From positions 233,087 to 297,086 of the forward strand of contig JADJAH010000013.1 in assembly GCA_016704345.1 (NCBI GenBank): DNA of 64,000 nt, given 5' to 3'. Below are positions 39,467 through 48,250 of the stretch, in pieces. Position 1 is the stretch's first letter. Each line of letters begins with the position of its first letter. The stretch is from Ignavibacteria bacterium. Its GTDB lineage: Bacteria; Bacteroidota; Ignavibacteria; Tepidaquicellales; Tepidaquicellaceae. Position numbers and translations under genes: made by a program. The notes below the pieces were generated by a model. The model had not been told where the DNA came from, made no database searches, and saw nothing but the letters and a program-made list of their open reading frames with translations.

Positions 39467-40453
39467 ATGCTTACCACAAAGCTATTCAGCTACGGCGTAC
39501 TTGCACTAACTTTCCCACTAAGCTTTGCACTTAATTCCTGTACTGAAGAAAAAGATCCAAACTTAATTACTGCTTCCGGCAATATCGAAGCAACTGAAGT
39601 TACTGTCAGCTCAAAGACAGCAGGACAGATTCAAACTTTTTCAGTTGATGAAGGAGCTGATGTAAAAGAGGGAGATGTACTTGTAATGCTTGATCACAAA
39701 TTGCTTGATGTTCAGTTAAGACAATCAGAGGCTGCTGTAGAGCAATCGGAAGCACAACTAAGATTGCTTCAGGCAGGAGCTAGAAAAGAAGATATAAACA
39801 TAGCCATGAAACAAGTAGAGCTGGCCGAGATAAATGTTCAACAGGCAGAGGAAGATAAGGACAGATTTGCGAAACTTATGGAGACCAATACAATTACCAG
39901 AAAGCAGTATGATGATATAGTTACAAAGTTTGATCAGGCTTCTAATCAACTCAACACTGCCCGGGAAAATCTGCAAAAAGCAAGAAATATAATTCGTCCG
40001 GAAGAAATAGAATCTGCACAAGCCAATCTTAAGCGCTCAAAAGCCGGCGTTGATCTCATTATGAAGAACATTGATGACTGCACTATCACTGCCCCAATCT
40101 CCGGTACTGTTACCAAGAAATTTTCGGAGGCAGGGGAATATGTTACTCCCGGAGCATCTTTGCTGAGCATTGCAGATCTTTCGGCAGTAGACCTGAAGAT
40201 ATATGTTACCGGCGAAGATCTTGGGAAGATAAAGACAGGGCAATCCGCGGACGTATTGACTGATACTTTCAAAGACAAAGTTTATAATGGCGAGATAATA
40301 TTTATATCACCCGATGCAGAGTTTACTCCCAAGAATATCCAAACCAAGGAAGAAAGAACAAAACTCGTCTATGCAGTTAAGATAAGAATACCAAATCCCG
40401 ATCGTGAATTGAAATCAGGTATGCCGGCTGATGCAAATATAAGGATCAACTAA
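39467..40453 (+). CDS. HlyD-family membrane fusion protein (YbhG-like), lipoprotein
   Basis: 328 residues. A signal with lipobox L-N-S-C (Cys25) anchors it. The barrel-sandwich hybrid half (S-G-N-I-E-A-T-E-V-T-V-S-S-K) is followed by a long alpha-helical hairpin (about 90-195, A-E-V-K/Q-rich heptads) and the second lipoyl half (T-I-T-A-P-I-S-G-T-V-T-K). It bridges the inner-membrane ABC transporter and the outer-membrane channel. It is the first gene of an operon with two ATPases, two permeases and a TolC, one base before the next gene. Confidence 0.92.
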   Translation: MLTTKLFSYGVLALTFPLSFALNSCTEEKDPNLITASGNIEATEVTVSSKTAGQIQTFSVDEGADVKEGDVLVMLDHKLLDVQLRQSEAAVEQSEAQLRLLQAGARKEDINIAMKQVELAEINVQQAEEDKDRFAKLMETNTITRKQYDDIVTKFDQASNQLNTARENLQKARNIIRPEEIESAQANLKRSKAGVDLIMKNIDDCTITAPISGTVTKKFSEAGEYVTPGASLLSIADLSAVDLKIYVTGEDLGKIKTGQSADVLTDTFKDKVYNGEIIFISPDAEFTPKNIQTKEERTKLVYAVKIRIPNPDRELKSGMPADANIRIN

Positions 40454-40454
40454 G

Positions 40455-41369
40455 ATGGAGTTTACGCTTAGCATCAAAAATGTCGGGAAGAAATACGGAG
40501 ATGTGATCGCCTTGAACGGAGTTTCGTTAGACGTTAAGAAGAATATTATTTTCGGAATAGTGGGTCCTGACGGTGCAGGCAAATCAACTCTTATCAGGAT
40601 CCTTTGCGGATTATTGAAACCGGATGAAGGGGAGATCAATATTCTTGATGCGGAAATGCCTAAAGATTATTTGAAGATCAAGGACAGCATAGGATATCTT
40701 TCGCAGAAGTTTAGTCTTTACGCTGATCTTACGGTTGATGAGAATATTGAATTCATCGCAGAGATTCACGGCGTAAAGGAATTTCACGACAGGCGTGAAG
40801 AGCTTCTTGAGTTTACTCGAATGAAGAAGTTCAGAAAGTTTCTCGCCGGAAATCTCTCGGGCGGTATGAAACAAAAACTCGCACTTGCATGCACTCTCAT
40901 CTATCAGCCGAAGCTGCTGTTTCTCGATGAACCGACAACCGGTGTTGATCCTGTTTCCCGACGCGAATTCTGGCTCATACTTGCCGGGCTTCTTAAAGAG
41001 GATATTACAATTATTATATCAACTCCTTACATGGAGGAAGCCGAGAGATTCAACGAAATTGCATTGATAGAGAATGGGCATATTCTTGCTGTAGATTCAC
41101 CGGCCGGTATAAAGTCAAGAATTCGAAACACGGTTCTCGAGATTGTCTGTACTCCTGCCCGCAAAGCTTACGATTTGATTTTGGCTTCGGGAGATGATGA
41201 GCTTCAGTTATTCGGTGACAGGGTTAATGTGATACTTGATAAGGAAGCAGGTTCGGAGGAAAAAGTTGTTAAGCTTCTTAAAGATAATGAGATTATCATA
41301 AACGATCTGAGGAAGACAAGCCCTACTCTTGAAAATGCTTTCATACATTTATTAAAGGAGAGCGCGTAG
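40455..41369 (+). CDS. ABC transporter ATP-binding protein (first ATPase of the export operon)
   Basis: 304 residues. Walker A is G-P-D-G-A-G-K-S-T, the Q-loop is S-Q-K-F, the signature is L-S-G-G-M-K-Q-K and Walker B is L-L-F-L-D-E-P-T-T-G-V-D-P. The C-terminal 80 residues form an ABC-2-type accessory domain. It corresponds to the first half of the YbhF double ATPase of E. coli, here encoded as a separate protein. It drives export with the partner ATPase at 42921. The next gene follows with no gap. Confidence 0.93.
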   Translation: MEFTLSIKNVGKKYGDVIALNGVSLDVKKNIIFGIVGPDGAGKSTLIRILCGLLKPDEGEINILDAEMPKDYLKIKDSIGYLSQKFSLYADLTVDENIEFIAEIHGVKEFHDRREELLEFTRMKKFRKFLAGNLSGGMKQKLALACTLIYQPKLLFLDEPTTGVDPVSRREFWLILAGLLKEDITIIISTPYMEEAERFNEIALIENGHILAVDSPAGIKSRIRNTVLEIVCTPARKAYDLILASGDDELQLFGDRVNVILDKEAGSEEKVVKLLKDNEIIINDLRKTSPTLENAFIHLLKESA

Positions 41370-42692
41370 ATGAAAAGGGAAATTCTGATACTGATTTGTA
41401 TATTGTTTGCCGGGGCTAATCTTTCTGCGCAGAACCGGAAGGTCACTCTTGATGATTGTGTGAGATTGTCACTGGAAAGCAGTGATGAAATTAAGATAGG
41501 TCAATCCAGGATAGAAGAGAGTAAGGCAAAGATCAGCGAGGTTACTTCTCAATATCTGCCTCAACTGAAATTCTCAGCAGGCTATTCACGACTTAGTTCA
41601 GTCGATCCGTTCCTCGTAACTGTACCAAACTCACCGGTGCCTTTCAAAATTGCTGATGCATTATTCAACAGTTATAGTCTAAAGTTGTCTGCCACACAAC
41701 TCGTGTTTACCGGTTTCCGGCTCGGAGCATTGGAAAACATTGCGGGATTTGGAAAGGAGATCTCGGGTGTTGATTATGATGAGACGAAGAATAATGTTGC
41801 CTTTGAAGCTTTGTCAGGATATTGGAATCTTTACAAGGCAATGTTGTCTGCTCAGATTGCCGAACAATCAATGCTTCAGACTGAAAGAAGAATTACCGAT
41901 ACGAAGAATTTCATTCTCGGCGGATTGTCAACAAATACGGACCTTCTCCGGCTTGAAGTTCAGAATTCGAATGCAAAACTCCAGTTGCTTGAAGCCGAAA
42001 ATAATATCAGCAACGCTCGTGTTGCATTAAACAGACTGCTTGGTTACTCATACGATACCCCCATTGAACCGGACACTTCTGCAGTTGTTCCGGAGGATTT
42101 GCTGAATGATGAAGCTGCGTACGTTTCGGAAGCATTGCTTAACAGGAATGAACTGAAGAATCTCAACTACGCAATTCAATCCTCAGAAGAGTATATCCGT
42201 ATCGCAAAATCATCATACTATCCTTATGTCTCTCTTTTCGGAAATGTCTATTACTCAAATCCAAACGCAAGAGTTCAGCCGCCCAAAGACGAGTTTACTG
42301 CGACCTGGGATGTTGGCATAGGTCTTACATGGGATCTCTGGAACTGGGGACTAACATCTTCACAGACTGAACAGGCAAAGCAAGTGCAGATACAAAACAC
42401 ATTTAAGCTTGACCTTGCAAAGAAAAAGATTGAGCAGGAAGTACGGCAGAAATTTGGCAATGCGGATTATCTTAAGAAGAGAATTGATGCGGCGCTTTTG
42501 TCGGTTGAGCTTGCGCGGAAGAATTATGATGAGGTTGTTAAGAAATATGATGTTCAGCTTTCATCAAGCACTGAAGTTGCCGATGCAGAGACATCGCTTT
42601 TTATAGCAAGAAGAAACTATGCCTTTGCGCTGATAGATTTCAGGCTTGCGATGCTTGCACTGCACAAAGCAGCGGGTCGGCGTTTGTATTGA
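41370..42692 (+). CDS. TolC-family outer-membrane efflux protein
   Basis: 440 residues with a signal peptide (1-22, cut after L-S-A), then two homologous OEP repeats (about 25-215 and 225-440) rich in coiled-coil heptads, as in TolC: L-D-D-C-V-R-L-S near the start and the matching L-N-Y-A-I-Q-S-S-E-E-Y-I-R-I-A-K in the second. It forms the outer-membrane tunnel receiving substrate from the fusion protein. Placed in the middle of the operon, between the two ATPases. Confidence 0.93.
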   Translation: MKREILILICILFAGANLSAQNRKVTLDDCVRLSLESSDEIKIGQSRIEESKAKISEVTSQYLPQLKFSAGYSRLSSVDPFLVTVPNSPVPFKIADALFNSYSLKLSATQLVFTGFRLGALENIAGFGKEISGVDYDETKNNVAFEALSGYWNLYKAMLSAQIAEQSMLQTERRITDTKNFILGGLSTNTDLLRLEVQNSNAKLQLLEAENNISNARVALNRLLGYSYDTPIEPDTSAVVPEDLLNDEAAYVSEALLNRNELKNLNYAIQSSEEYIRIAKSSYYPYVSLFGNVYYSNPNARVQPPKDEFTATWDVGIGLTWDLWNWGLTSSQTEQAKQVQIQNTFKLDLAKKKIEQEVRQKFGNADYLKKRIDAALLSVELARKNYDEVVKKYDVQLSSSTEVADAETSLFIARRNYAFALIDFRLAMLALHKAAGRRLY

Positions 42693-42697
42693 GTCAG

Positions 42698-42757
42698 AAG
42701 TTGAAAGTTGAAGTTGAAAGTTGAAAGTTGAAAGTTGAAAGTTGAAGTTGAAGTTGA
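42698..42757. repeat. Heptamer tract (AGTTGAA)n with shortened units
   Basis: About eight AGTTGAA units, some shortened to GTTGAA, directly after the TolC-like gene. It is the plus-strand counterpart of the TCAACTT tracts elsewhere. Confidence 0.93.
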
Positions 42758-42820
42758 TTGTTAGAAGTATTGAGTACACACTTTTTTCAGAAGGGATACT
42801 TGACTCGTACAATCATTGAT

Positions 42821-42860
42821 TACCTCAGTGGACCTCTGTGTACCTCAGTGGCACTCTGTG
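42821..42860. repeat. Two adjacent 20-bp near-identical repeats
   Basis: TACCTCAGTGGACCTCTGTG (42821-42840) is followed directly by TACCTCAGTGGCACTCTGTG (42841-42860). Similar CTCAGTGT/CTCCGTG strings occur in the duplicated spacers at 31970 and 35735, so it belongs to a dispersed family. Confidence 0.85.
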
Positions 42861-42920
42861 TAACTAACTGTAATCAAGAACATCACAAAGTATCAAAATT
42901 GTCTATTAGGCAGAAGCGAA

Positions 42921-43865
42921 TTGAATTCAATCGAAGTAGTTGATCTCACAAAAAAATTCGGAAAGTTTACCGCGGTTGATAACATCTCTTTCAATGTTGC
43001 CAAGGGCGAAGTATTCGGTTTTCTCGGGGCTAACGGTTCCGGTAAATCTACAACCATCAGAATGCTTTGCGGAATAATTTTGCCCACCTCCGGTGAAGCA
43101 ACGGTGAACGGATTTAGCATTATGCATGATCCGGAAAAGGTGAAGACAAACATCGGCTACATGTCACAGAAGTTCTCGCTTTACGGCGATCTTTCCGTTG
43201 AAGAGAATATAAATTTCTTTGGCGGTATTTACGGGATTGAGAAAAACCGTCTCAATGAGAGAAAGGATTGGGTGCTTGAAATGTCAGGACTTACAGAAAG
43301 AAGAAAGACATTGTCCGCACAGTTGTCTGTAGGATTTAAGCAGAGACTCGCCCTCGGATGCGCGGTTCTCCATGAGCCGGCCATCGTATTTCTTGACGAA
43401 CCTACCGGAGGTGTTGACCCGATCTCGAGAAGAAACTTTTGGAAACTTATCAACGAGCTTTCAGCAAAAGGCACAACAGTATTTGTGACTACTCATAATC
43501 TTGACGAAGCTGAATTCTGCAACAGGATAATTCTTTTAGATTACGGTAAGATTGTTGCATCGGGAAGTCCCAAGCAGCTAAAGGAAGAGATTATTGAAAA
43601 CGGAATGCTAATGATGGAGTTGGATGATGTTTACGGAGCCTATGAGTTATTGGAAAAGAATGAACTCATCCGCAATGTCTCTATCTTCGGAAATGCTCTT
43701 CATGCATCTCTTTCAGATTCGGCATCCGGTGCTGAACTTGCGTCAGATTTAATTAAATCATTCCTCGAAAGTAACGGCATTACCGTAAGGAAGATCAGAC
43801 AAATTATACCTTCGCTAGAAGATGTGTTCCTGGAGACAATTGAGAAACAGGGTACAGATGATTAA
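42921..43865 (+). CDS. ABC transporter ATP-binding protein (second ATPase of the export operon)
   Basis: 314 residues from TTG 42921. Walker A is G-A-N-G-S-G-K-S-T and Walker B is V-F-L-D-E-P-T-G-G-V-D-P. The signature is L-S-V-G-F-K-Q-R, departing from L-S-G-G-Q at two positions, as is usual in the second half of YbhF-type pairs. It is expected to heterodimerise with the ATPase at 40455. Its stop overlaps the start of the first permease by 8 bases. Confidence 0.92.
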   Translation: MNSIEVVDLTKKFGKFTAVDNISFNVAKGEVFGFLGANGSGKSTTIRMLCGIILPTSGEATVNGFSIMHDPEKVKTNIGYMSQKFSLYGDLSVEENINFFGGIYGIEKNRLNERKDWVLEMSGLTERRKTLSAQLSVGFKQRLALGCAVLHEPAIVFLDEPTGGVDPISRRNFWKLINELSAKGTTVFVTTHNLDEAEFCNRIILLDYGKIVASGSPKQLKEEIIENGMLMMELDDVYGAYELLEKNELIRNVSIFGNALHASLSDSASGAELASDLIKSFLESNGITVRKIRQIIPSLEDVFLETIEKQGTDD

Positions 43866-44991
43866 CAGAATACTTGCAATTACAAAAAAAGAAACGCGTG
43901 AAATTCTTCGTGACAAGAGAAGTCTTCTGATAATATTTGTACTGCCTGTATTTCTGCTGATCATGTTCGGGTATGCCGTTACTTTAGATATTGATGAGAT
44001 CAAGCTCGGTGTGCTTGACAATGACAGGAGCCCGCTCTCCAGAGAATTCATCAGCGCTATAAATTCGTCTGAATATTTTACCATCGTATCTGAAATTGAA
44101 AGTGACAGTGAAGTAAACACACTTCTCAACAGAGGCAAGATTCAGTGTGCCGTAATTATTCCGGCGGGATTTCAAAAAGATATCGAACGAAAGGAGAAGG
44201 CGCAGGTTCAGTACCTGATTGACGGCATGGATGCAAGCACTGCAAGCATAATCCAGAGTTATGTGAATGCAGCAACGCAATTCTTTTCCCAGAAAGTTGT
44301 ACAGGATTTTATCTCGTCAAGAACCGGAATGAAGATAGAAGAGCCGCTTAACATTGAGCCGCAGTTCTGGTACAACAAGAGTCTTGATACAACTCAGTTC
44401 TTCATCCCCGGATTGGTTGCAATGATACTGATCGTTATTTCTGTTATTCTGGTTTCAATATCAATAGTCAAAGAAAAGGAACTCGGCACAATCGAGCAGA
44501 TCAGAGTATCACCCGTCAGCTCCTTTGAGCTTATTGCAGGAAAGATAATTCCTTACCTTGTTGTCTCTATGATGATTGCCGCATTAATGGTCTTTATGGG
44601 ATATTTGTTTTTTGGAGTTACTGTAAAGGGGAGTTACTTCCATCTGTTCTTGGGAACGGCATGTTACCTGCTTGCGACACTTAGCATGGGGATCTTCATT
44701 TCTACGCTTGCCGATTCTCAGCAAGTTGCGTTTCAGATCTCACAGGTTGTTTCCCAGCTCCCGACCGTTATTCTCTCAGGTTTCATATTCCCGATTGAAA
44801 GCATGCCATTGCCGATTCAGATTCTTTCTAACATTACACCCGCAACATATTACATAGTTGTGTTGAGAGACATTATGATCAAAGGTACACCATTCAGTAC
44901 GTTTGCAATGCAAATTCTCTATCTTTTGATATTTGCTACCGTTCTAATTACTATTTCAACAATCCGGATCAGGAGGTCTCAGGCAATATGA
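43858..44991 (+). CDS. ABC-2 type permease (YbhS-like)
   Basis: About 377 residues from ATG 43858, chosen because it gives the standard N-terminus I-N-R-I-L-A-I-T-K-K-E and overlaps the ATPase stop. One N-terminal helix (L-L-I-I-F-V-L-P-V-F-L-L-I-M-F-G) is followed by a large extracytoplasmic domain (about 45-180) and five C-terminal helices, the ABC2_membrane_3 topology. S-R-E-F-I-S and V-K-E-K-E-L-G-T-I-E are family motifs. It forms the membrane channel with the next gene, whose ATG overlaps its TGA. Confidence 0.92.
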   Translation: MINRILAITKKETREILRDKRSLLIIFVLPVFLLIMFGYAVTLDIDEIKLGVLDNDRSPLSREFISAINSSEYFTIVSEIESDSEVNTLLNRGKIQCAVIIPAGFQKDIERKEKAQVQYLIDGMDASTASIIQSYVNAATQFFSQKVVQDFISSRTGMKIEEPLNIEPQFWYNKSLDTTQFFIPGLVAMILIVISVILVSISIVKEKELGTIEQIRVSPVSSFELIAGKIIPYLVVSMMIAALMVFMGYLFFGVTVKGSYFHLFLGTACYLLATLSMGIFISTLADSQQVAFQISQVVSQLPTVILSGFIFPIESMPLPIQILSNITPATYYIVVLRDIMIKGTPFSTFAMQILYLLIFATVLITISTIRIRRSQAI

Positions 44992-46118
44992 GGACAATAC
45001 TCAACTTCATGACAAAAGAATTCCTGCAGTTTCTTCGTGACCCGAAAATGTTTGCGGTAGTTCTCGTTGCACCGGTGATTCAACTTGTTTTTCTTGGCTA
45101 TGCAGCCAACAGGGATCTTAATGATGTGAAGACTTGCATACTTGATATGGACAAGTCAGAATCGAGCAGGGAGTTTATTTCGGGTTTTGAGAAGTCGGAA
45201 TATTTTTCAATTATTGAATACGCGGATAATTATACTGATATCGAGAGACGAATAGACAAAGGCGATGCCCTGATCGCAGTTGTTGTTCCGGCAGACTTTG
45301 GTAAGGATCTTGCAAATGGGAATTCGGCAAGTGTTCAGGTGATCTTTGACGGGTCTGACGGTAACAAGGCATCTGTAGCGGCTGGTTATGTAATGTCTGT
45401 TGCTTCTTCCTATGGCGGAAAAGTTTTTGTTGACAGGCTCGAAAGATCAGGCTTTAAAGCACCGCCCGCCGGAAGCATTGTACCGGTTACGAGAGTATGG
45501 TACAATCCTAATCTTACAACACGGGAGTTTATGCTTCCGTCAATAGTAGGATTAGTTCTTATCATAATCACAGTAAATATCACCTCGCTCGCCATTGTGA
45601 AGGAAAGGGAAATAGGAACTCTTGAGCAATTGCTTGTTACTCCCGTGAGACCGTATCAGCTAATAATTGGAAAGCTTCTGCCGTTCACAGTCATTGGGCT
45701 TGTAGCGGTAACTCTTGTTCTTGCAGTAATGATTTTTTGGTTTGGCATTGATGTGAAAGGCAGTATTCCTCTACTGTTTTTTTCTTCTCTTGTATTCATG
45801 CTCTCCACGCTTGGACTCGGTCTTTTCGTCTCAACAATTTCCAAAACTCAGCAGCAGGCAATGGTAACATCCGCGTTTCTTGTGATCATGCCCATGATCT
45901 TTCTGTCAGGATTCGCATTTCCGATTGAAAGTATGCCGAAGATCATTCAATATGTTACATACATAATTCCCCTCAAGTATTTCATAGTCATCATTAGAGG
46001 AATAGTCTTGAAAGGATTGACCATGGCGGATCTTTGGCAGGAGCTTGGCATATTATTTCTAATCGGATTGATCATTCTGATTTTCAGCTCACTGAGATTT
46101 AAGAAAAGCATGGAGTAA
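44988..46118 (+). CDS. ABC-2 type permease (YbhR-like)
   Basis: 376 residues, same topology as the preceding permease: N-terminal helix, periplasmic domain (about 45-180), five C-terminal helices, with S-S-R-E-F-I-S and V-K-E-R-E-I-G-T-L-E-Q. The start overlaps the upstream stop (ATGA), so the two subunits are probably made in equal amounts and form a heterodimer. Last gene of the export operon; a bidirectional terminator hairpin overlaps its stop codon. Typical substrates of this class are drugs, dyes or ions, but the specific one is unknown. Confidence 0.92.
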   Translation: MRTILNFMTKEFLQFLRDPKMFAVVLVAPVIQLVFLGYAANRDLNDVKTCILDMDKSESSREFISGFEKSEYFSIIEYADNYTDIERRIDKGDALIAVVVPADFGKDLANGNSASVQVIFDGSDGNKASVAAGYVMSVASSYGGKVFVDRLERSGFKAPPAGSIVPVTRVWYNPNLTTREFMLPSIVGLVLIIITVNITSLAIVKEREIGTLEQLLVTPVRPYQLIIGKLLPFTVIGLVAVTLVLAVMIFWFGIDVKGSIPLLFFSSLVFMLSTLGLGLFVSTISKTQQQAMVTSAFLVIMPMIFLSGFAFPIESMPKIIQYVTYIIPLKYFIVIIRGIVLKGLTMADLWQELGILFLIGLIILIFSSLRFKKSME

Positions 46119-46135
46119 TTTATGCCTCCATGCTT
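46106..46135. terminator. Bidirectional terminator hairpin between export operon and terC
   Basis: AAGCATGGAG (46106-46115) pairs perfectly with CTCCATGCTT (46126-46135), 10-base loop containing the TAA of the last permease. The minus-strand reading is followed by TTTTCTT, and the plus-strand reading by a shorter T-rich tail, so it can end transcription of both convergent units. Confidence 0.7.
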
Positions 46136-46144
46136 CTTTGATGA

Positions 46145-47083
46145 TTACTTTTCTAAAGCTTTGGCCTGTTCAAGTTGCTTATTTTTTCTGATAGAAGCCA
46201 GAACCGCAATCAATATAACAAGAGCAACAAATCCAAGAGACACGCCAATGGGTATCTTGTAAATGTCAATCAGCATCATTTTGATACCAACAAAAACAAG
46301 TATTACAGAAAGTCCTGCTTTAAGGTAATAGAATTTGTAGATCACTCCTGCCAGCGCAAAGTAAAGCGAACGAAGTCCGAGGATTGCAAATGCATTCGAA
46401 GTGAACACTATGAACGGATCTGATGTGATCGCAAAGATTGCGGGAATGGAATCCACTGCAAAGATCAGGTCAGTAGTCTCTACAAGCAGAAGAACAACAA
46501 AAAGGGGAGTCGCAAATCGTTTGCCCTCCCTGATCAAAAAGAATTTTTCCTTGTTATATTCATCTGTCATGGGTATGAATCTCTTGAAGAATCTCACAAC
46601 CGGGTTCTTGTCAGGATTGATTCCTTCATTCTTCTGAAAGTACATTTTCAATCCTGTGAAAATAAGGAACGCACCGAATATGTAAATGATCCACGCAAAC
46701 TCCTTTATCAAAGTTGCACCAACAGCAATGAGAACAGCTCTCATGATCAACGCACCTATTACTCCCCAGAATAAAACCCGGTGCTGATATTGTCTCGGAA
46801 CGTTAAAATAAGTAAAGATAAGAGCAATGATGAATACATTGTCAATGCTTAGGGATTTCTCAATGAGGTAACCGGTCATAAATTCCAGACCTTTAACCTT
46901 TCCGAAGTAATAGAATATTCCAACATTGAAGAGCAGAGCAAGACCTATCCAAACTCCGCTCCAGATCATGGCTTCCTTAAACTCCACTACATGAGAGTTC
47001 TTATGGAAAACTCCAAGATCAAGAGCAAGCATTATCATAAGAAAGACAGAAAATCCTAGCCAAAGCAATACATCAGTGGGCAT
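46145..47083 (-). CDS. TerC/Alx-family integral membrane protein
   Basis: 312 residues with about nine hydrophobic helices. The family motifs with membrane acidic residues are visible: L-A-L-D-L-G-V-F near the N-terminus, E-K-S-L-S-I-D-N-V-F, and E-T-T-D-L-I-F-A-V-D-S-I-P-A. This matches TerC and E. coli Alx, which handle manganese or other metals or respond to alkaline pH. The link to tellurite resistance is historical; no other ter gene is present. A RCK potassium channel lies 75 bases upstream on the same strand. Confidence 0.92.
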   Translation of the reverse strand: MPTDVLLWLGFSVFLMIMLALDLGVFHKNSHVVEFKEAMIWSGVWIGLALLFNVGIFYYFGKVKGLEFMTGYLIEKSLSIDNVFIIALIFTYFNVPRQYQHRVLFWGVIGALIMRAVLIAVGATLIKEFAWIIYIFGAFLIFTGLKMYFQKNEGINPDKNPVVRFFKRFIPMTDEYNKEKFFLIREGKRFATPLFVVLLLVETTDLIFAVDSIPAIFAITSDPFIVFTSNAFAILGLRSLYFALAGVIYKFYYLKAGLSVILVFVGIKMMLIDIYKIPIGVSLGFVALVILIAVLASIRKNKQLEQAKALEK

Positions 47084-47158
47084 AATTAGATTTATTTTTA
47101 GAAAACGTTGTTGACCCTAACGCATGACCAGTTAGGAATAATTCCCGAAAAATAACGG

Positions 47159-48166
47159 TTACAGTCTTTTTTCTAGTTGAATTCTTTTCTCGGGAGTTGT
47201 AATAATTATTATGGAATCACCGTTTGAAATTTCTACATCGTCAGGAGGTTTGAAGAGTATTTGGTCATTGGTCTTAAGTGCTATAAGCAGAACATCTTTA
47301 AAGTCCGTCACTAACAGATCTCCAATAGACCTCCCCATAAATCTGTCCTCAAGATCGATCTGTTCAATTCTGAAATTGTTATGTCTGTCGCTGAGCATTA
47401 CATCCAGCATTTGAGTGACAGTAGGTCTCAGCATTTCCGAGGCGAGCCTCATGCCGCTGATAAAATTAGTTGAGACCACGCTGTCTGCGCCTGCCAGCCT
47501 GAGTTTACCGGTGTTGCCGTGATTGCTGCACAAAGCAACAATCTTTAATTTCGGGTTTAATCTTCTTGCAGAAAGTGAAATAACGAGATTGGCATTATCA
47601 TCACTCGTTGATGCAAAGAGTCCTTTTGCTTTTGCAATGCCGGCGCGCATCAAAATTTCATCGTCGCTTGCATCTCCGTTTATATAGATCAGGTGCGGAT
47701 ACTTTATGAGAATATTTTGTATCACTTCCTTATCAATGTCTATGGCAATGCATTCCCGGTTTGTAGAAATGAATTCATCCAGTAAGTGAGTTGCATTCCT
47801 GCCAAGACCGCAGATAATATGATGACCCTCAAGATTGTAAATGCTCCTATTCATCTTCTTTGATTTATATGACTCTTTGATTGTTCCTTCAAGAAGCATT
47901 GCAGACATTGTCGAAATAAAGAATGACAAGAATCCGATTCCAGAGAACGCAATAAAAATTGTAAATACCCGCGCCGGTACGTTGCCTTCCAGCTCTATAG
48001 TCTGATCAAAACCAATAGTTGCCAGAGTTATGACAGTCATATAAAAACAATCGAACAGCGGCTCAACGGAGCCTGTCAGAAAGTAATATCCGAAAGTACC
48101 AATGCTAAGAATAATTACGAGTGCTGATATTGCAGTCAGCAGTCTCGCCTTAAGTGTTTGATCCAT
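47159..48166 (-). CDS. Two-helix potassium channel with RCK (TrkA-N/TrkA-C) domain and unusual filter
   Basis: 335 residues. Helix 1 (11-30), pore loop, then helix 2 (65-95). The filter reads T50-I-G-F-D-Q instead of the canonical T-V-G-Y-G-D. The cytoplasmic RCK domain starts with the nucleotide-binding I-I-C-G-L-G-R-N-A and continues to a TrkA-C lobe with S-N-G-D-S-I. Overall it is like MthK/Kch channels, but Phe for Tyr and D-Q for G-D could change selectivity. It probably gates K+ or mixed cation flux in response to a nucleotide or Ca2+-like ligand. Confidence 0.9.
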   Translation of the reverse strand: MDQTLKARLLTAISALVIILSIGTFGYYFLTGSVEPLFDCFYMTVITLATIGFDQTIELEGNVPARVFTIFIAFSGIGFLSFFISTMSAMLLEGTIKESYKSKKMNRSIYNLEGHHIICGLGRNATHLLDEFISTNRECIAIDIDKEVIQNILIKYPHLIYINGDASDDEILMRAGIAKAKGLFASTSDDNANLVISLSARRLNPKLKIVALCSNHGNTGKLRLAGADSVVSTNFISGMRLASEMLRPTVTQMLDVMLSDRHNNFRIEQIDLEDRFMGRSIGDLLVTDFKDVLLIALKTNDQILFKPPDDVEISNGDSIIIITTPEKRIQLEKRL

Positions 48167-48250
48167 TTAGTAGAAATTAGTTATATGTGTTTGGAAATAA
48201 AATTTAAAAGTGAGTATTAATCAAATGTATGATTTCATATTTTTATTCAC

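Noticed and set aside
46145..47083. Tellurite-resistance operon
   Set aside because: Only the TerC-family protein is present; the family is broader and linked to metal or pH homeostasis.
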